Shown: one piece after another, positions 37,494-45,601 of the stretch
Numbering within the stretch: the stretch's first letter is position 1
Layout: each line of letters opens with the position of its first letter
Assembly (NCBI RefSeq): GCF_900129885.1
Contig: NZ_FQXE01000011.1
Location: forward strand, 62,001 to 126,000
DNA length: 64,000 nucleotides
Direction: 5' to 3'
DNA from: Pollutimonas bauzanensis
GTDB lineage: Bacteria; Pseudomonadota; Gammaproteobacteria; Burkholderiales; Burkholderiaceae_B
The notes under the pieces: generated by a model
Database searches by the model: none
What the model saw: only the letters and a program-made list of their open reading frames with translations
What the model was told of the DNA's origin: nothing
Program-made: the position numbers and the translations under genes

Positions 37494-38595
37494 TGAAGAC
37501 GCGTTTAAACTCGGCCATGATGCCGCCGAGGTCCTTGGAAATCAGGCTCCAGTCGGCCTCGTACACCGTCTTTGGCAATTTGTAATACTGACTGCGTGTA
37601 ATCGGCCGATTGTCCGTTACGTCGCTGCGCATCGGGCCCAGGCCGACCGTGTTCACATAGGCCGACTGGCCGGTCAGGGTAGTCGACCAAGCCATAAACA
37701 GCTTGGCGGCGTTCTGGTGCGGAGCGCCCTGGGAAATCGCGGCCGAGTAGGCCAGTGCCAGCGCGGGCTCGGGGAAGTTCCAGCCGATAGGCGCGCCGCG
37801 TCCGACCATGTCGTTGAGCACGCCGATATCGATCGGACCCAAGGGTGTATAGCTGTATTCGCCCGAGACCAGCCGCTCGCTCAATGTATTGATGCTGTCG
37901 AATATGACCGGTTCGAGGTTGGTCTTCAGATTCTCCATATAGGATGCTCCGACCGTCTCCTTCAGGTAGTAATAAACCAGCTGGGAGGTGCCGCCCGCCC
38001 GCACATGGGTCAGCGCCGTCCTGCCCTTGAAGGCGGGATTGGCAATATCCTTCCATGACCCTACGCTGCGCAGCCATTGCTCTTCTTCCGGCGTCACTTT
38101 CGTGGTATTCCAGGCCATGCCCATATGCAGCAGGCCGATGCCGTACCAGTAACCATCATGCCGGAAGGCTTTTGGCACCAGCTCTCCGCTCGGAGGCGTC
38201 CAGTTCAGGAGGAAGCCTTCTTTGGCGAACTGATCGAGCACGATCGCGCTCGAATTCATCACCACATCGGCCATGCCGCGCTTGGCCCGGGATTCGCTGG
38301 CGAACCGTTCGGCCAGCGCGCCGCCGGATGCCCGGTAAACCTGCACTTTGATGAAAGGAAAGGTCTTGTGGAAGGCATCGACCAGCGGCTGCGGACAGCT
38401 CGATACCAAGCAATACAGCATCAACTTTCCTTCCTTGGCAGCGGCGTCCAGGACCCCGTCCTCCAAGCCTGGAGCGTTCTGCTGCAGCCAGCTGCGCGCG
38501 GCGGCTATTTCCTTGGTATCGGCCGCTTTGACATCGGCCGTCTGGAACATGGCCAGGACGGCTCCGAGGCCGATGGCAATTATTTCTTTTTTCAT
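37486..38595 (-). CDS. ABC importer periplasmic binding protein, iron/AEP-like family
   Basis: 369 residues started at ATG 38595, with CGGAGAC upstream and a signal peptide ending near DVKAADT. The body matches the SBP_bac family used by ferric and aminoethylphosphonate importers (GKLMLYCLVSSCPQPLVDAFHKTFPF, WYGIGLLHMGMAWNT, AAISQGAPHQNAAKLFMAW). The paired Tyr residues that bind iron in FbpA-type proteins are not evident. With aconitase-like, lyase and CoA-transferase genes around it, an organic-acid ligand is more likely than iron, but this is inference. Confidence 0.85.
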   Translation of the reverse strand: MKKEIIAIGLGAVLAMFQTADVKAADTKEIAAARSWLQQNAPGLEDGVLDAAAKEGKLMLYCLVSSCPQPLVDAFHKTFPFIKVQVYRASGGALAERFASESRAKRGMADVVMNSSAIVLDQFAKEGFLLNWTPPSGELVPKAFRHDGYWYGIGLLHMGMAWNTTKVTPEEEQWLRSVGSWKDIANPAFKGRTALTHVRAGGTSQLVYYYLKETVGASYMENLKTNLEPVIFDSINTLSERLVSGEYSYTPLGPIDIGVLNDMVGRGAPIGWNFPEPALALAYSAAISQGAPHQNAAKLFMAWSTTLTGQSAYVNTVGLGPMRSDVTDNRPITRSQYYKLPKTVYEADWSLISKDLGGIMAEFKRVFND

Positions 38596-38684
38596 TTTTT
38601 GTCTCCGTACTTTCCTTGGCATTATTGCCATAGGATCCCATGCGTTTGCATTCCGCATTGTTCAAATTGACCGGTCGCAAAAGC

Positions 38685-39227
38685 TTATTTGCCCTCCGCC
38701 GGCAATACGCCGCTACCATACTTCGCGGCCAGCCATTCGCGCTCGCCACCGGCATTGAGGATCTCCCAGACGAAATCCGGCATGGGTTGCGCGTGGATGA
38801 TTTCCCCCGTCCGTTTGTTCTCGATGCGGCCAGTGTGGAAATCGACATCGATCGGATCCTCATCGCGCACCTTGGCGGTAATGCCAGGCACGAATGGCAG
38901 CATCAGCAAGCCGGCGCTGACCGACAGGCGAAAGAACGCGCGCGTTACCGATTCGCACACCAGGCCGACTCCGACGCCCTTCAGGGACAAAGGACCGGTG
39001 ACATGCATCTGCCCTTTGCCGAAATTCTTGCCGGCAAACACCACGTCATTGGGTTGCGCCCGTTTGGGGAATTCCGGATTGAGCGTCGCCATGCATTCGG
39101 TGGCGAGGACCTTGGGGTCGTAGATAAACTGGCGCACCATCTCCAAGCTGGCGATACCTCCGTCATTGAGCACATCGTCGCCGAACACCCAAGCACGTCC
39201 GGATTTTGAATAGTATGGATTCGACAT
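38685..39227 (-). CDS. LeuD-like small subunit of an aconitase-superfamily hydro-lyase, divergent
   Basis: 180 residues from ATG 39227 (AGAGGT upstream). The swivel-domain fold is recognisable: VFGDDVLNDGG where LeuD has GDNIDTD, and FAGKNFGKGQMHVTGPLSLKGVG where LeuD has GRNFGCGSSREHAP. The catalytic Ser-Arg of GSSRE is thus replaced by GQMHVT (residues 66-77). It pairs with the LeuC-like gene 10 nt upstream. The authentic leucine pathway genes leuA/leuB are not here. The reaction is probably hydration of an unsaturated dicarboxylate other than isopropylmaleate; DmdB-type dimethylmaleate hydratase is one model. Confidence 0.72.
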   Translation of the reverse strand: MSNPYYSKSGRAWVFGDDVLNDGGIASLEMVRQFIYDPKVLATECMATLNPEFPKRAQPNDVVFAGKNFGKGQMHVTGPLSLKGVGVGLVCESVTRAFFRLSVSAGLLMLPFVPGITAKVRDEDPIDVDFHTGRIENKRTGEIIHAQPMPDFVWEILNAGGEREWLAAKYGSGVLPAEGK

Positions 39228-39237
39228 CGATAACCTC

Positions 39238-40494
39238 TTATGCAAGCAGTTCGCGCGGGTCGGTGACTACACCCCGGATCGCCGTGGCTGCCGCTGTGGC
39301 GGCGCTGGCCAGCAATACGGTCGCGTTCACGCTGCCCATGCGGCCATTCTCGTTGCGTGTGCTGGTTGCCACACAGACTTCGTCGCCGGCCAAGGGCGCG
39401 ATCGTGCCGTAGCAAGGGCCGCATGCGCCCACGGCAATGTTCGCATTGGCCGCGGCCAGTATTCCGATCAGCCCTTCGGCCAGCGCCTGCCGGTGGATCT
39501 CCGCCGTCGCTGGGATCACCAGAAGATGGACGCTGGGATGCACCTTATGCCCCTTGAGCACTTGGGCCGCCGCGCGCAAATCTTCGAGCTTGCCGCCGAT
39601 ACAGGAACCAATGAAAACCTGATTTACCTTTTGCCCCTGCAGCTGGCTGACGGGCCTGATATTCATTGGATCGGGAGGCAGTGCGATTTGCGGCTCCAGA
39701 TTGGAGATATCGAAGCGCATCTCTTCTTCGTACGGGGCATCGGCATCGCTATAGACAAACTCGGCGGTATGTCCGAAGCGAGCCAGATATTTTTCTATCA
39801 AGCCGTCCGGCGGGACAATGGCGCCTTTAACGCCAATGTCGACACAGACATTGCATAGCGTATGGCGCTCGTCCAGCCCGAACGCATCGATCGTGTCGCC
39901 ATAGAATTCCAGCACCCGGTAATCGCCGCGCGCATCCGAAATCCCGGCGGCGACCCAGGTGGCGATATCGCGGCTCATAACGCCGGGACGCGGCTTGCCG
40001 GTAACAATGACTTTGATGGTCGAGGGCACGCGCAGCCAGGCCTTGCCGGTCACCAGCACGGTGAGTTGACCCTGCCCGAGCGCGATCGATAGCGCGCCGA
40101 CGCAGCCGAGAGCGGGCGCCCGGGAATCGCTGGCGATTACGAGCTGGCCGGGCTTGACCAGCCCCTGGTCGACCGGCACGTTGTGGCTGATACCGTGGTT
40201 GCCCAGGTCGAAGAAATGGGCAATCTCTCCATTGCCCGCCATCTTGCGCATCCGCTCGCGGGCGCGCACTACGGCCTGATCATCGGAGTAAGGCCGGTGA
40301 TCAATCGAGACAATCTGCTTTTCCGGCGAGGCCACGCCTTGGAGGCCCATCTTGTCCAGGGCATCCAGGTAACGCGGGAAATTGTGATCATGATTGATGA
40401 CGACATCGGGCACAGCCCAAATGATCTCGCCCAGTGTGGCGCGGTCGCGGCCGGAAGCGCGGGCCAGGATTTTTTGCGCGATGGTCTGCCCCAT
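39238..40494 (-). CDS. LeuC-like large subunit of an aconitase-superfamily hydro-lyase, divergent
   Basis: 418 residues. The second ATG (40494) is chosen because AAGGA lies 9 nt before it but directly abuts the first ATG. The three iron-sulfur Cys are kept: Cys298 in GSCIGG, and Cys358 and Cys361 in ACGPC. STRNENGRMGS matches the LeuC STSNRNFEGRQG block. The usual GDSHT is changed to SDSRAP (about 122-127), losing its His. With its small subunit it should be a 4Fe-4S dehydratase of altered specificity. It lies between the lyase gene (overlap region) and the small-subunit gene. Confidence 0.78.
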   Translation of the reverse strand: MGQTIAQKILARASGRDRATLGEIIWAVPDVVINHDHNFPRYLDALDKMGLQGVASPEKQIVSIDHRPYSDDQAVVRARERMRKMAGNGEIAHFFDLGNHGISHNVPVDQGLVKPGQLVIASDSRAPALGCVGALSIALGQGQLTVLVTGKAWLRVPSTIKVIVTGKPRPGVMSRDIATWVAAGISDARGDYRVLEFYGDTIDAFGLDERHTLCNVCVDIGVKGAIVPPDGLIEKYLARFGHTAEFVYSDADAPYEEEMRFDISNLEPQIALPPDPMNIRPVSQLQGQKVNQVFIGSCIGGKLEDLRAAAQVLKGHKVHPSVHLLVIPATAEIHRQALAEGLIGILAAANANIAVGACGPCYGTIAPLAGDEVCVATSTRNENGRMGSVNATVLLASAATAAATAIRGVVTDPRELLA

Positions 40495-40496
40495 GT

Positions 40497-41363
40497 TCAG
40501 CATTCCTTGCCATCGGCGTAGCTGTCGCTCAACTCGCCGTAGGCTCTGGCGCCAACGAGCTCGTGCAGATCTGTCATCGGGATCATATTGTTGGCATCGT
40601 GATCGATGCCGCCGTTGCGCTGCAATTCGTTCAGGCGATCCCGCTTGGCCACGATGCCGGTGCGCAGCAGCGTCAACGAATACATCACGATCTGGATGCC
40701 GATTTCCCGCAGGGTTTCGATCGGGATATCAGTACGGCTGCCTATCGTCAGCATCATCGGGCCCGGTATGATGCTGCGCGCGCGGCGCAGTTCCTCGACT
40801 GTGCGCAAGCCATGCACCATGATCACGTCGGCGCCGGCATCTTTGTAGATCAAGGCGCGCCGCAGCGCGTCGTCAAAGCCCTCTTTGCTGTTAAAGGCAT
40901 CCGTGCGCCCGATGATCACCGTATCGGGATTGCGCCGCGCATCCTGCGCGGCCCGCAGCCGGGCGCTCATCTCCCGGGTGCTGACCAGCTCGACCCCCGG
41001 CAGTCCGCCACAGCGCTTGGGAAAGCACTGGTCTTCGATATAGAAGCCCGCCGCGCCGGCCGTTTCCAGTTCGCCTACGGTGCGCCTCACATTTAGCGGA
41101 TTGCCATAGCCATTGTCAGCGTCGGCAATAACCGGGATATTGACCGTCCGGCAGATTTGCGCAGCGCGATCGACAGTCTCGCTCATCGTAACCAAGCCAA
41201 TATCGGGGTAGCCCAGCGATGCCGCGACTGCGTAGCCGGAGATCGCGACTGCGGGAAAACCTGCCTTTTGCACCAGCAAAGCATCCAGGGCGTCGCCGAC
41301 ACCGGGCACCATGAGGGTTTCGCCGCTGTTCAACATCTGCTTCAGTGTTTTTGTCATTGCCAT
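40497..41363 (-). CDS. isocitrate lyase/PEP mutase family lyase
   Basis: 288 residues of the ICL/PEPM superfamily. The Mg-binding DADNGYG is at 81-87, and IEDQCFPKRCGG at 109-120 holds Cys118, which marks lyases (2-methylisocitrate, dimethylmalate) rather than mutases. Typical lyases have KRCGH; here the His is Gly. It should cleave a 2-hydroxy di- or tricarboxylate to pyruvate or another 2-oxo acid plus a second acid. It is first in a long reverse gene series and divergent from iclR. Together with the LeuCD-like pair it parallels dimethylmaleate hydratase/dimethylmalate lyase. Confidence 0.85.
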   Translation of the reverse strand: MAMTKTLKQMLNSGETLMVPGVGDALDALLVQKAGFPAVAISGYAVAASLGYPDIGLVTMSETVDRAAQICRTVNIPVIADADNGYGNPLNVRRTVGELETAGAAGFYIEDQCFPKRCGGLPGVELVSTREMSARLRAAQDARRNPDTVIIGRTDAFNSKEGFDDALRRALIYKDAGADVIMVHGLRTVEELRRARSIIPGPMMLTIGSRTDIPIETLREIGIQIVMYSLTLLRTGIVAKRDRLNELQRNGGIDHDANNMIPMTDLHELVGARAYGELSDSYADGKEC

Positions 41364-41403
41364 TATAATTCTGTGGAGTAGAATTCAATTTTGTTAAGCA
41401 GAA
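41364..41403. promoter_or_regulatory. operator/promoter region between the lyase and IclR genes
   Basis: The 110-nt divergent spacer is AT-rich. An inverted repeat AATTCT (41367-41372) N7 AGAATT (41380-41385) and a wider pair TTCTG/CAGAA (41369-41373, 41399-41403) lie just before the lyase start. A self-complementary ATTATAAT (41363-41370) could serve as -10 on either strand. IclR proteins commonly bind such repeats. Confidence 0.45.
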
Positions 41404-41473
41404 TATTATCCAATTCACGGACGCTCGTCAATGATTAATCCATCCACACATATTGAGTATCGAGGTATGAACC

Positions 41474-42220
41474 ATGAGTACTGAAGGCGTCGCCGCGGTA
41501 GAACGCGCACTGTCCATACTCGATGTCTTCGACGACCAGCACAGCGCAATGTCGCTGCACGAGCTGGCGCAAAGGACCGGGCTCTACAAAAGCACCCTGC
41601 TTCGTCTTTGCGCCTCGCTGGAATTGAAAGGCTATATCCGCCGCAGCGACGACGGCATGTTTCGCCTGGGGCCAACGCTATGGCGTCTGGGCTCGCTCTA
41701 TAGCCGTTCGTTCAACCTGGCTGATTACGTCTATCCGGTGCTCAACCGGCTAAGGGAAGAGACCGGCGAATGCGCATCTTTCTATGTGCGCGACAAAGAC
41801 AGCCGAATCTGTCTGTTCCGCCGCCATTCCCTGCATACGATCCGCCACCACCTGGATGAAGGCGCCCGCCTGCCCATAGACCGGGGGAGCGGGGGCCGGG
41901 TGCTGCTGGCATTCTCGGGCGCCGAGGGCGAACCCTACGACCAGATCCGCAGAGAGGGCTATTACATCTCCCTGGGGGAGGTCGACGCGAATCTGAGCTC
42001 GGTGGCGGCGCCGATTCTCGACCATGACGGCCAGCCCATCGGCGCCCTGGCTATATCGGGCATTCGATCCCGCTTTACTGTGGAAAACGTCCAGAAGGTA
42101 TTGCCCCTGTTGCTGGAAGAGGCCGCCAAGCTGACAAGGCAAGTGTCTTTCCCATCTGCAGACGCCACGGCGGGCAGACAGCCGCGATCCTCCGGGAAGG
42201 CTGCGGCGCGCTCCAAGTAG
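41474..42220 (+). CDS. IclR-family transcriptional regulator
   Basis: 248 residues: N-terminal winged helix-turn-helix (about 8-70, ALSILDVFDDQHSAMSLHELAQRTGLYKSTLLRLCASLELKGYIRR) and an IclR effector domain from about 80 to 225 (VRDKDSRICLFRRHS, DRGSGGRVLLAFSG, SLGEVDANLSSVAAPILDHDGQPIGALAISG). Divergent from the lyase and hydratase genes, it is their probable regulator with the pathway substrate as effector. GAGG upstream supports the start. Confidence 0.92.
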   Translation: MSTEGVAAVERALSILDVFDDQHSAMSLHELAQRTGLYKSTLLRLCASLELKGYIRRSDDGMFRLGPTLWRLGSLYSRSFNLADYVYPVLNRLREETGECASFYVRDKDSRICLFRRHSLHTIRHHLDEGARLPIDRGSGGRVLLAFSGAEGEPYDQIRREGYYISLGEVDANLSSVAAPILDHDGQPIGALAISGIRSRFTVENVQKVLPLLLEEAAKLTRQVSFPSADATAGRQPRSSGKAAARSK

Positions 42221-42294
42221 GCGGCATTCAGTCGCGTCCGGCGCAAGCCTGCCGTCGAGATCGCGGCGTGCTGCCGGCTGCGAATGTAATTGCC

Positions 42295-42318
42295 GTCCGG
42301 TCAGCGTGCCGACCGGAC
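42295..42318. terminator. hairpin between convergent iclR and aldolase genes
   Basis: 8-bp arms GTCCGGTC and GACCGGAC with an 8-nt loop lie between two genes that end towards each other. The T-tract is short (TT), so termination is plausible but not certain. Confidence 0.4.
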
Positions 42319-42332
42319 TTCCCGCGCCGGAT

Positions 42333-43121
42333 TCAAGCGCGGTAGGAAGGATCCATGCGATCCAGTTTCCTCAGCAGGGCGGGCCATTCCATGAGGCCGT
42401 AGGGCCGGCGCGTTCCCGGCTGATAGTTGTTCCAGGTTTGTTCCAGGGTCGCCGCGTCGACCTTGGTCAGCGGCGTGTTGCACGCCATGGCGGCCAGCTG
42501 CGATCTGCACGCCAGCTCGAGGCGGTGCATCCAGTTGAAGGCCTCGCCCACCGATTTTCCCACCGTCAGCGCGCCGTGGTTGCGCAGGATCAAGGCTTCG
42601 CCAGTGCCCAGATCCTCGACCAGCGAAGCTTTTTCTTCGTCCTTGAGGACCACGCCGACATAATCGTGATAGCCGATCTTGAGAAAACGCATTGCCGTCT
42701 GGGTAATGGGCAACAGGCCGCATTCCAGCGCCGAGACGGCCATGGACGCCCAGCTGTGGGTGTGTATGACACAGGCGACTTCCGGCCGCGCCTCGTGGAT
42801 TGCGCTATGAATGACGTAGCCAGCCTGGTTGATTCCGTAGTTCAATGGCCCGAAGTCGGGCGCGCTGAGGATTTTCCCTTGCAGATCCACCTTGATCAGG
42901 CTGGAGGCCGTGATCTCTTCGTACATCATGCCGTAGGGATTGATCAGAAAGGAATCATGTTCGCCCGGCACGCGCACCGAGATATGGTTGGCGATCATGT
43001 CCGCCATGCCGTATATTTCGACGAGCCGGTAACAGGCCGCCAGGTCGACTCGCGCCTGCCACTCTTCGTTGGAACACTTGGATCGCATCGAGTCGATGTT
43101 TAAAACACCCAGGTCGGCCAT
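42333..43121 (-). CDS. class II aldolase/adducin domain protein
   Basis: 262 residues of the class II aldolase/adducin family. The zinc site His-x-His is seen in CVIHTHSWASMAV (about residue 118) with a third His in ILRNHGALTVGKSVGEAF. ADMIANHISVRVPGEHDSFLINPYGMMYEEITASSL is the phosphate- or carboxylate-binding N-terminal part. No sugar-specific feature allows a substrate call. It is divergent from a D-2-hydroxyacid dehydrogenase gene, suggesting a shared role in hydroxyacid metabolism. Confidence 0.87.
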   Translation of the reverse strand: MADLGVLNIDSMRSKCSNEEWQARVDLAACYRLVEIYGMADMIANHISVRVPGEHDSFLINPYGMMYEEITASSLIKVDLQGKILSAPDFGPLNYGINQAGYVIHSAIHEARPEVACVIHTHSWASMAVSALECGLLPITQTAMRFLKIGYHDYVGVVLKDEEKASLVEDLGTGEALILRNHGALTVGKSVGEAFNWMHRLELACRSQLAAMACNTPLTKVDAATLEQTWNNYQPGTRRPYGLMEWPALLRKLDRMDPSYRA

Positions 43122-43169
43122 AAGAACCCCGCAAGTAAATTCGTTAATGATAATGGACGTGGAGCAGAT

Positions 43170-44165
43170 ATGGATAAGAAAAAATTGCTACGGATTCTGC
43201 TCTCGGAGCTTGCCGCGGACCGGCTGGCGGCGGACATACGGGGCATGCTGGGGCCCGACGAGGTGGAGGTGGTGCTGGCGCGGCCGGTGCCCGGCCGCGA
43301 GCCTGCGGACATTGACATCGCATATATTTCGCGCGATGTCACGGGCGTTTCCACCAAGCAAGTCCTGACCGAATCGCTGGAGGCCTTTTATGCTTCATTG
43401 CGGGCTTCGCCCCGTTTGCAATGGGTGCATACGCATTCGGCCGGCGCCGATCGTCCGATTTTTCCCGAGCTGGCGGCGCGCGGCGTGAGGGTCACGACGT
43501 CGTCGGGCGCCAATGCCGGAGTGGTCGCGCAGACCGCATTGGCGGGCCTGCTGGCGCTGGCGCGCGAATTTCCGAAGCTGATGCGCGAGCAGCGCAAGCA
43601 CGCGTGGACGCCATTGATGAGCGGCGCATTGCCGCGGGACTTGGCCGGCCAGAAAGCGGTCATCGTGGGGTGGGGCCCCATCGCCCGCCAAATCGGGGCT
43701 TCTTTACAGCTGCTGGGATTGGAAATCGCCGTGGCGCGCCACAGCGCCGAACCCGCCGGCGACAATATCCGGACCGTCGCCTACGGTGGCCTGCATGCGG
43801 TGCTGCCCGGCGCGGACTGGCTGATTCTGGCCTGCCCTTTGTCGGATTCGACGCGGCGGCTGATTGACCGCGGCGCATTCGAGTCCCTGCCCGGCGGAGC
43901 CAGGCTCATCAATGTCGCCAGGGGTGAAATCGTCGTCGAAAGCCACCTGATCGAGGCCTTGCAGGCCGGGCGGCTCGGCGGCGCGTATCTGGACGTTTTC
44001 GAGTACGAGCCTTTGAGCCCGGACTCGCCTTTGTGGGATATCGAGAATGTCATCGTGACTCCGCATTCCGCTGGGCATTCGGATGGCAATGCCCAGCGCG
44101 TCGACCGCATGTTCCTGGCCTATCTGAAAGACTGGAACGACGCGCGCGCCAAGGTGAGGCGTTGA
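43170..44165 (+). CDS. D-isomer-specific 2-hydroxyacid dehydrogenase
   Basis: 331 residues. NAD-binding domain at about 110-290 with VGWGPIARQIG in place of the usual GxGxxG (third Gly is Ala), followed by the catalytic set: Arg in NVARGEIV, Glu in DVFEYEPL and His in TPHSAGHS. It would reduce a 2-oxo acid such as glyoxylate or hydroxypyruvate, or oxidise the D-hydroxy acid. A hydroxypyruvate/glyoxylate role would fit the nearby C1 and RuBisCO genes (photorespiratory glycolate) but is unproven. GGAG lies just before the ATG. Confidence 0.88.
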   Translation: MDKKKLLRILLSELAADRLAADIRGMLGPDEVEVVLARPVPGREPADIDIAYISRDVTGVSTKQVLTESLEAFYASLRASPRLQWVHTHSAGADRPIFPELAARGVRVTTSSGANAGVVAQTALAGLLALAREFPKLMREQRKHAWTPLMSGALPRDLAGQKAVIVGWGPIARQIGASLQLLGLEIAVARHSAEPAGDNIRTVAYGGLHAVLPGADWLILACPLSDSTRRLIDRGAFESLPGGARLINVARGEIVVESHLIEALQAGRLGGAYLDVFEYEPLSPDSPLWDIENVIVTPHSAGHSDGNAQRVDRMFLAYLKDWNDARAKVRR

Positions 44166-44173
44166 TCGGCGGG

Positions 44174-45307
44174 CTAGCCGAATTGCCGCGAGTTCGCATC
44201 GGTGCGAAACAGGATGGGCTTTTCCGTCTTCGGGCCGCCGGCCTGGCTTTGCGCGCGCGCCACGATGCTTTGCACGTCGCCGTGGTATGGCGACTTGTCG
44301 CATACGGGATCGGCGTTGGCGGCGTCGCCGGTCAAGGCCAGGGCCTGGCAGCGGCATCCGCCGAAATCCTTCTGCTTGTCGGGGCAGCTGCGGCAGGGCT
44401 CTTTCATCCATGCGTCGCCGCGGTACTTGTTGAAGGCGTCGCTGTCGTACCAGATGTGCTGCAGGCTGTGCTGCGTGACGTTGGGAAAGGCTATGCCCGG
44501 CAATGATTTCGCGGCGTGGCAGGGCAGGGCGGAGCCGTCGGGCGCCACGCCCAGGAACACCGACCCCCAGCCGTTCATGCAGGCCTTGGGGCGCTGCTCG
44601 AAATAATCGGGCACGACGAACAGCACGCGCATTTTGTGGCCCAGCCTGGCGCGATAATCGTTGACCACCGCTTCCGCGCGCAGCAGTTGTTCGCGGTCGG
44701 GCAGCAATTGCGCGCGGTTGGCCAGGCCCCAGCCGTAATACTGGGTATTGGCCAGTTCCAGGTACTCGACCCCCATCGCGTCGGCCATCTCGATGATGCG
44801 GCCGACGTGGTCGAGGTTGTAGCGATGCAGCACGACATTGAGCACCATGGGATAGTCGTACTGCTTGATCAGCCCGGCTACGCGCATTTTCAAGTCGAAG
44901 GTTTTGGTGCTCGACAGGAAATCGTTCATTTCCTTGGTGGAATCCTGGAAGGACAACTGGATGTGGTCCAGCCCCGCCTCTTTGAGCCTCGCAATGCGGG
45001 GCTCGGTCAATCCGATTCCGGAAGTGATCAGATTGGTGTAATAGCCCAGCCGGCAGCCTTCGGCGACCAATGCCTCCAGGTCGTCGCGCTGCAAGGGCTC
45101 GCCGCCGGAGAAGCCCAACTGCGCCGCGCCGAGCCGGCGGGCCTGCTGCATGACATCGACCCACTGCGCGGTGGTCAACTCATGCTGGTTTTCCGCATAG
45201 TTGAGCGGGTTGTAGCAGAACACGCAGTGCAAGGGGCATTTATAAGTCAGTTCCGCCAACAGCCAGAGTGGCGGGGCGATGGGCGGGGGTAGCGGATAGG
45301 CGTTCAT
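44174..45307 (-). CDS. pqqE: PqqA peptide cyclase, radical SAM enzyme
   Basis: Forms the Glu-Tyr carbon-carbon bond in PqqA, the first step of pyrroloquinoline quinone synthesis, acting with PqqD. 377 residues: the radical SAM motif CPLHCVFC (Cys at about 24, 28, 31), [13 protein letters not shown] for SAM binding, and a SPASM domain with Cys in [41 protein letters not shown] and VCDKSPYH. It is last in pqqABCDE, 12 nt after pqqD. It ends 8 nt from the convergent dehydrogenase gene. Confidence 0.96.
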   Translation of the reverse strand: MNAYPLPPPIAPPLWLLAELTYKCPLHCVFCYNPLNYAENQHELTTAQWVDVMQQARRLGAAQLGFSGGEPLQRDDLEALVAEGCRLGYYTNLITSGIGLTEPRIARLKEAGLDHIQLSFQDSTKEMNDFLSSTKTFDLKMRVAGLIKQYDYPMVLNVVLHRYNLDHVGRIIEMADAMGVEYLELANTQYYGWGLANRAQLLPDREQLLRAEAVVNDYRARLGHKMRVLFVVPDYFEQRPKACMNGWGSVFLGVAPDGSALPCHAAKSLPGIAFPNVTQHSLQHIWYDSDAFNKYRGDAWMKEPCRSCPDKQKDFGGCRCQALALTGDAANADPVCDKSPYHGDVQSIVARAQSQAGGPKTEKPILFRTDANSRQFG

Positions 45308-45319
45308 GGTGGCGGCATC

Positions 45320-45583
45320 TCAAGTTATCCATCCGCGCTCGTGGGCGGCGCGCATGAAATCTTCGACATCGGCCTGCAGCCCGCTTGCCGAAAAGGTGTT
45401 TTCCAGGTCGCCGATAATGGCCGGGATATCGCGCAGCCCGTCGCAGCGCTTGAGGATCTCGGCCGCGCTGGCGTTCAGCTTGACCATGCCTTCCGGGTAG
45501 AGGAGCACATAGTTGTCCTGCGCTTCCTCCCACTGGAGACGAAACAGTCTGGACAGTTTTGGTTTTTCGGGAAGGTCGCTCAT
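45320..45583 (-). CDS. pqqD: PQQ biosynthesis peptide chaperone
   Basis: 87-residue RiPP recognition element that binds PqqA and presents it to PqqE. It shows the RRE winged-helix pattern (FRLQWEEAQDNYVLLYPEGMVKLNASAAEILKRCDG, then a C-terminal helix with AHERGWI). Free-standing rather than fused to pqqC as in some methylotrophs. It lies between pqqC and pqqE with short gaps. Confidence 0.95.
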   Translation of the reverse strand: MSDLPEKPKLSRLFRLQWEEAQDNYVLLYPEGMVKLNASAAEILKRCDGLRDIPAIIGDLENTFSASGLQADVEDFMRAAHERGWIT

Positions 45584-45601
45584 GGGATGTCTGCGCCTGG
45601 T

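Noticed and set aside
43704-45164. 486-codon reverse frame overlapping pqqE
   Set aside because: Arg-rich out-of-frame reading of pqqE; no ribosome site and no family resemblance.
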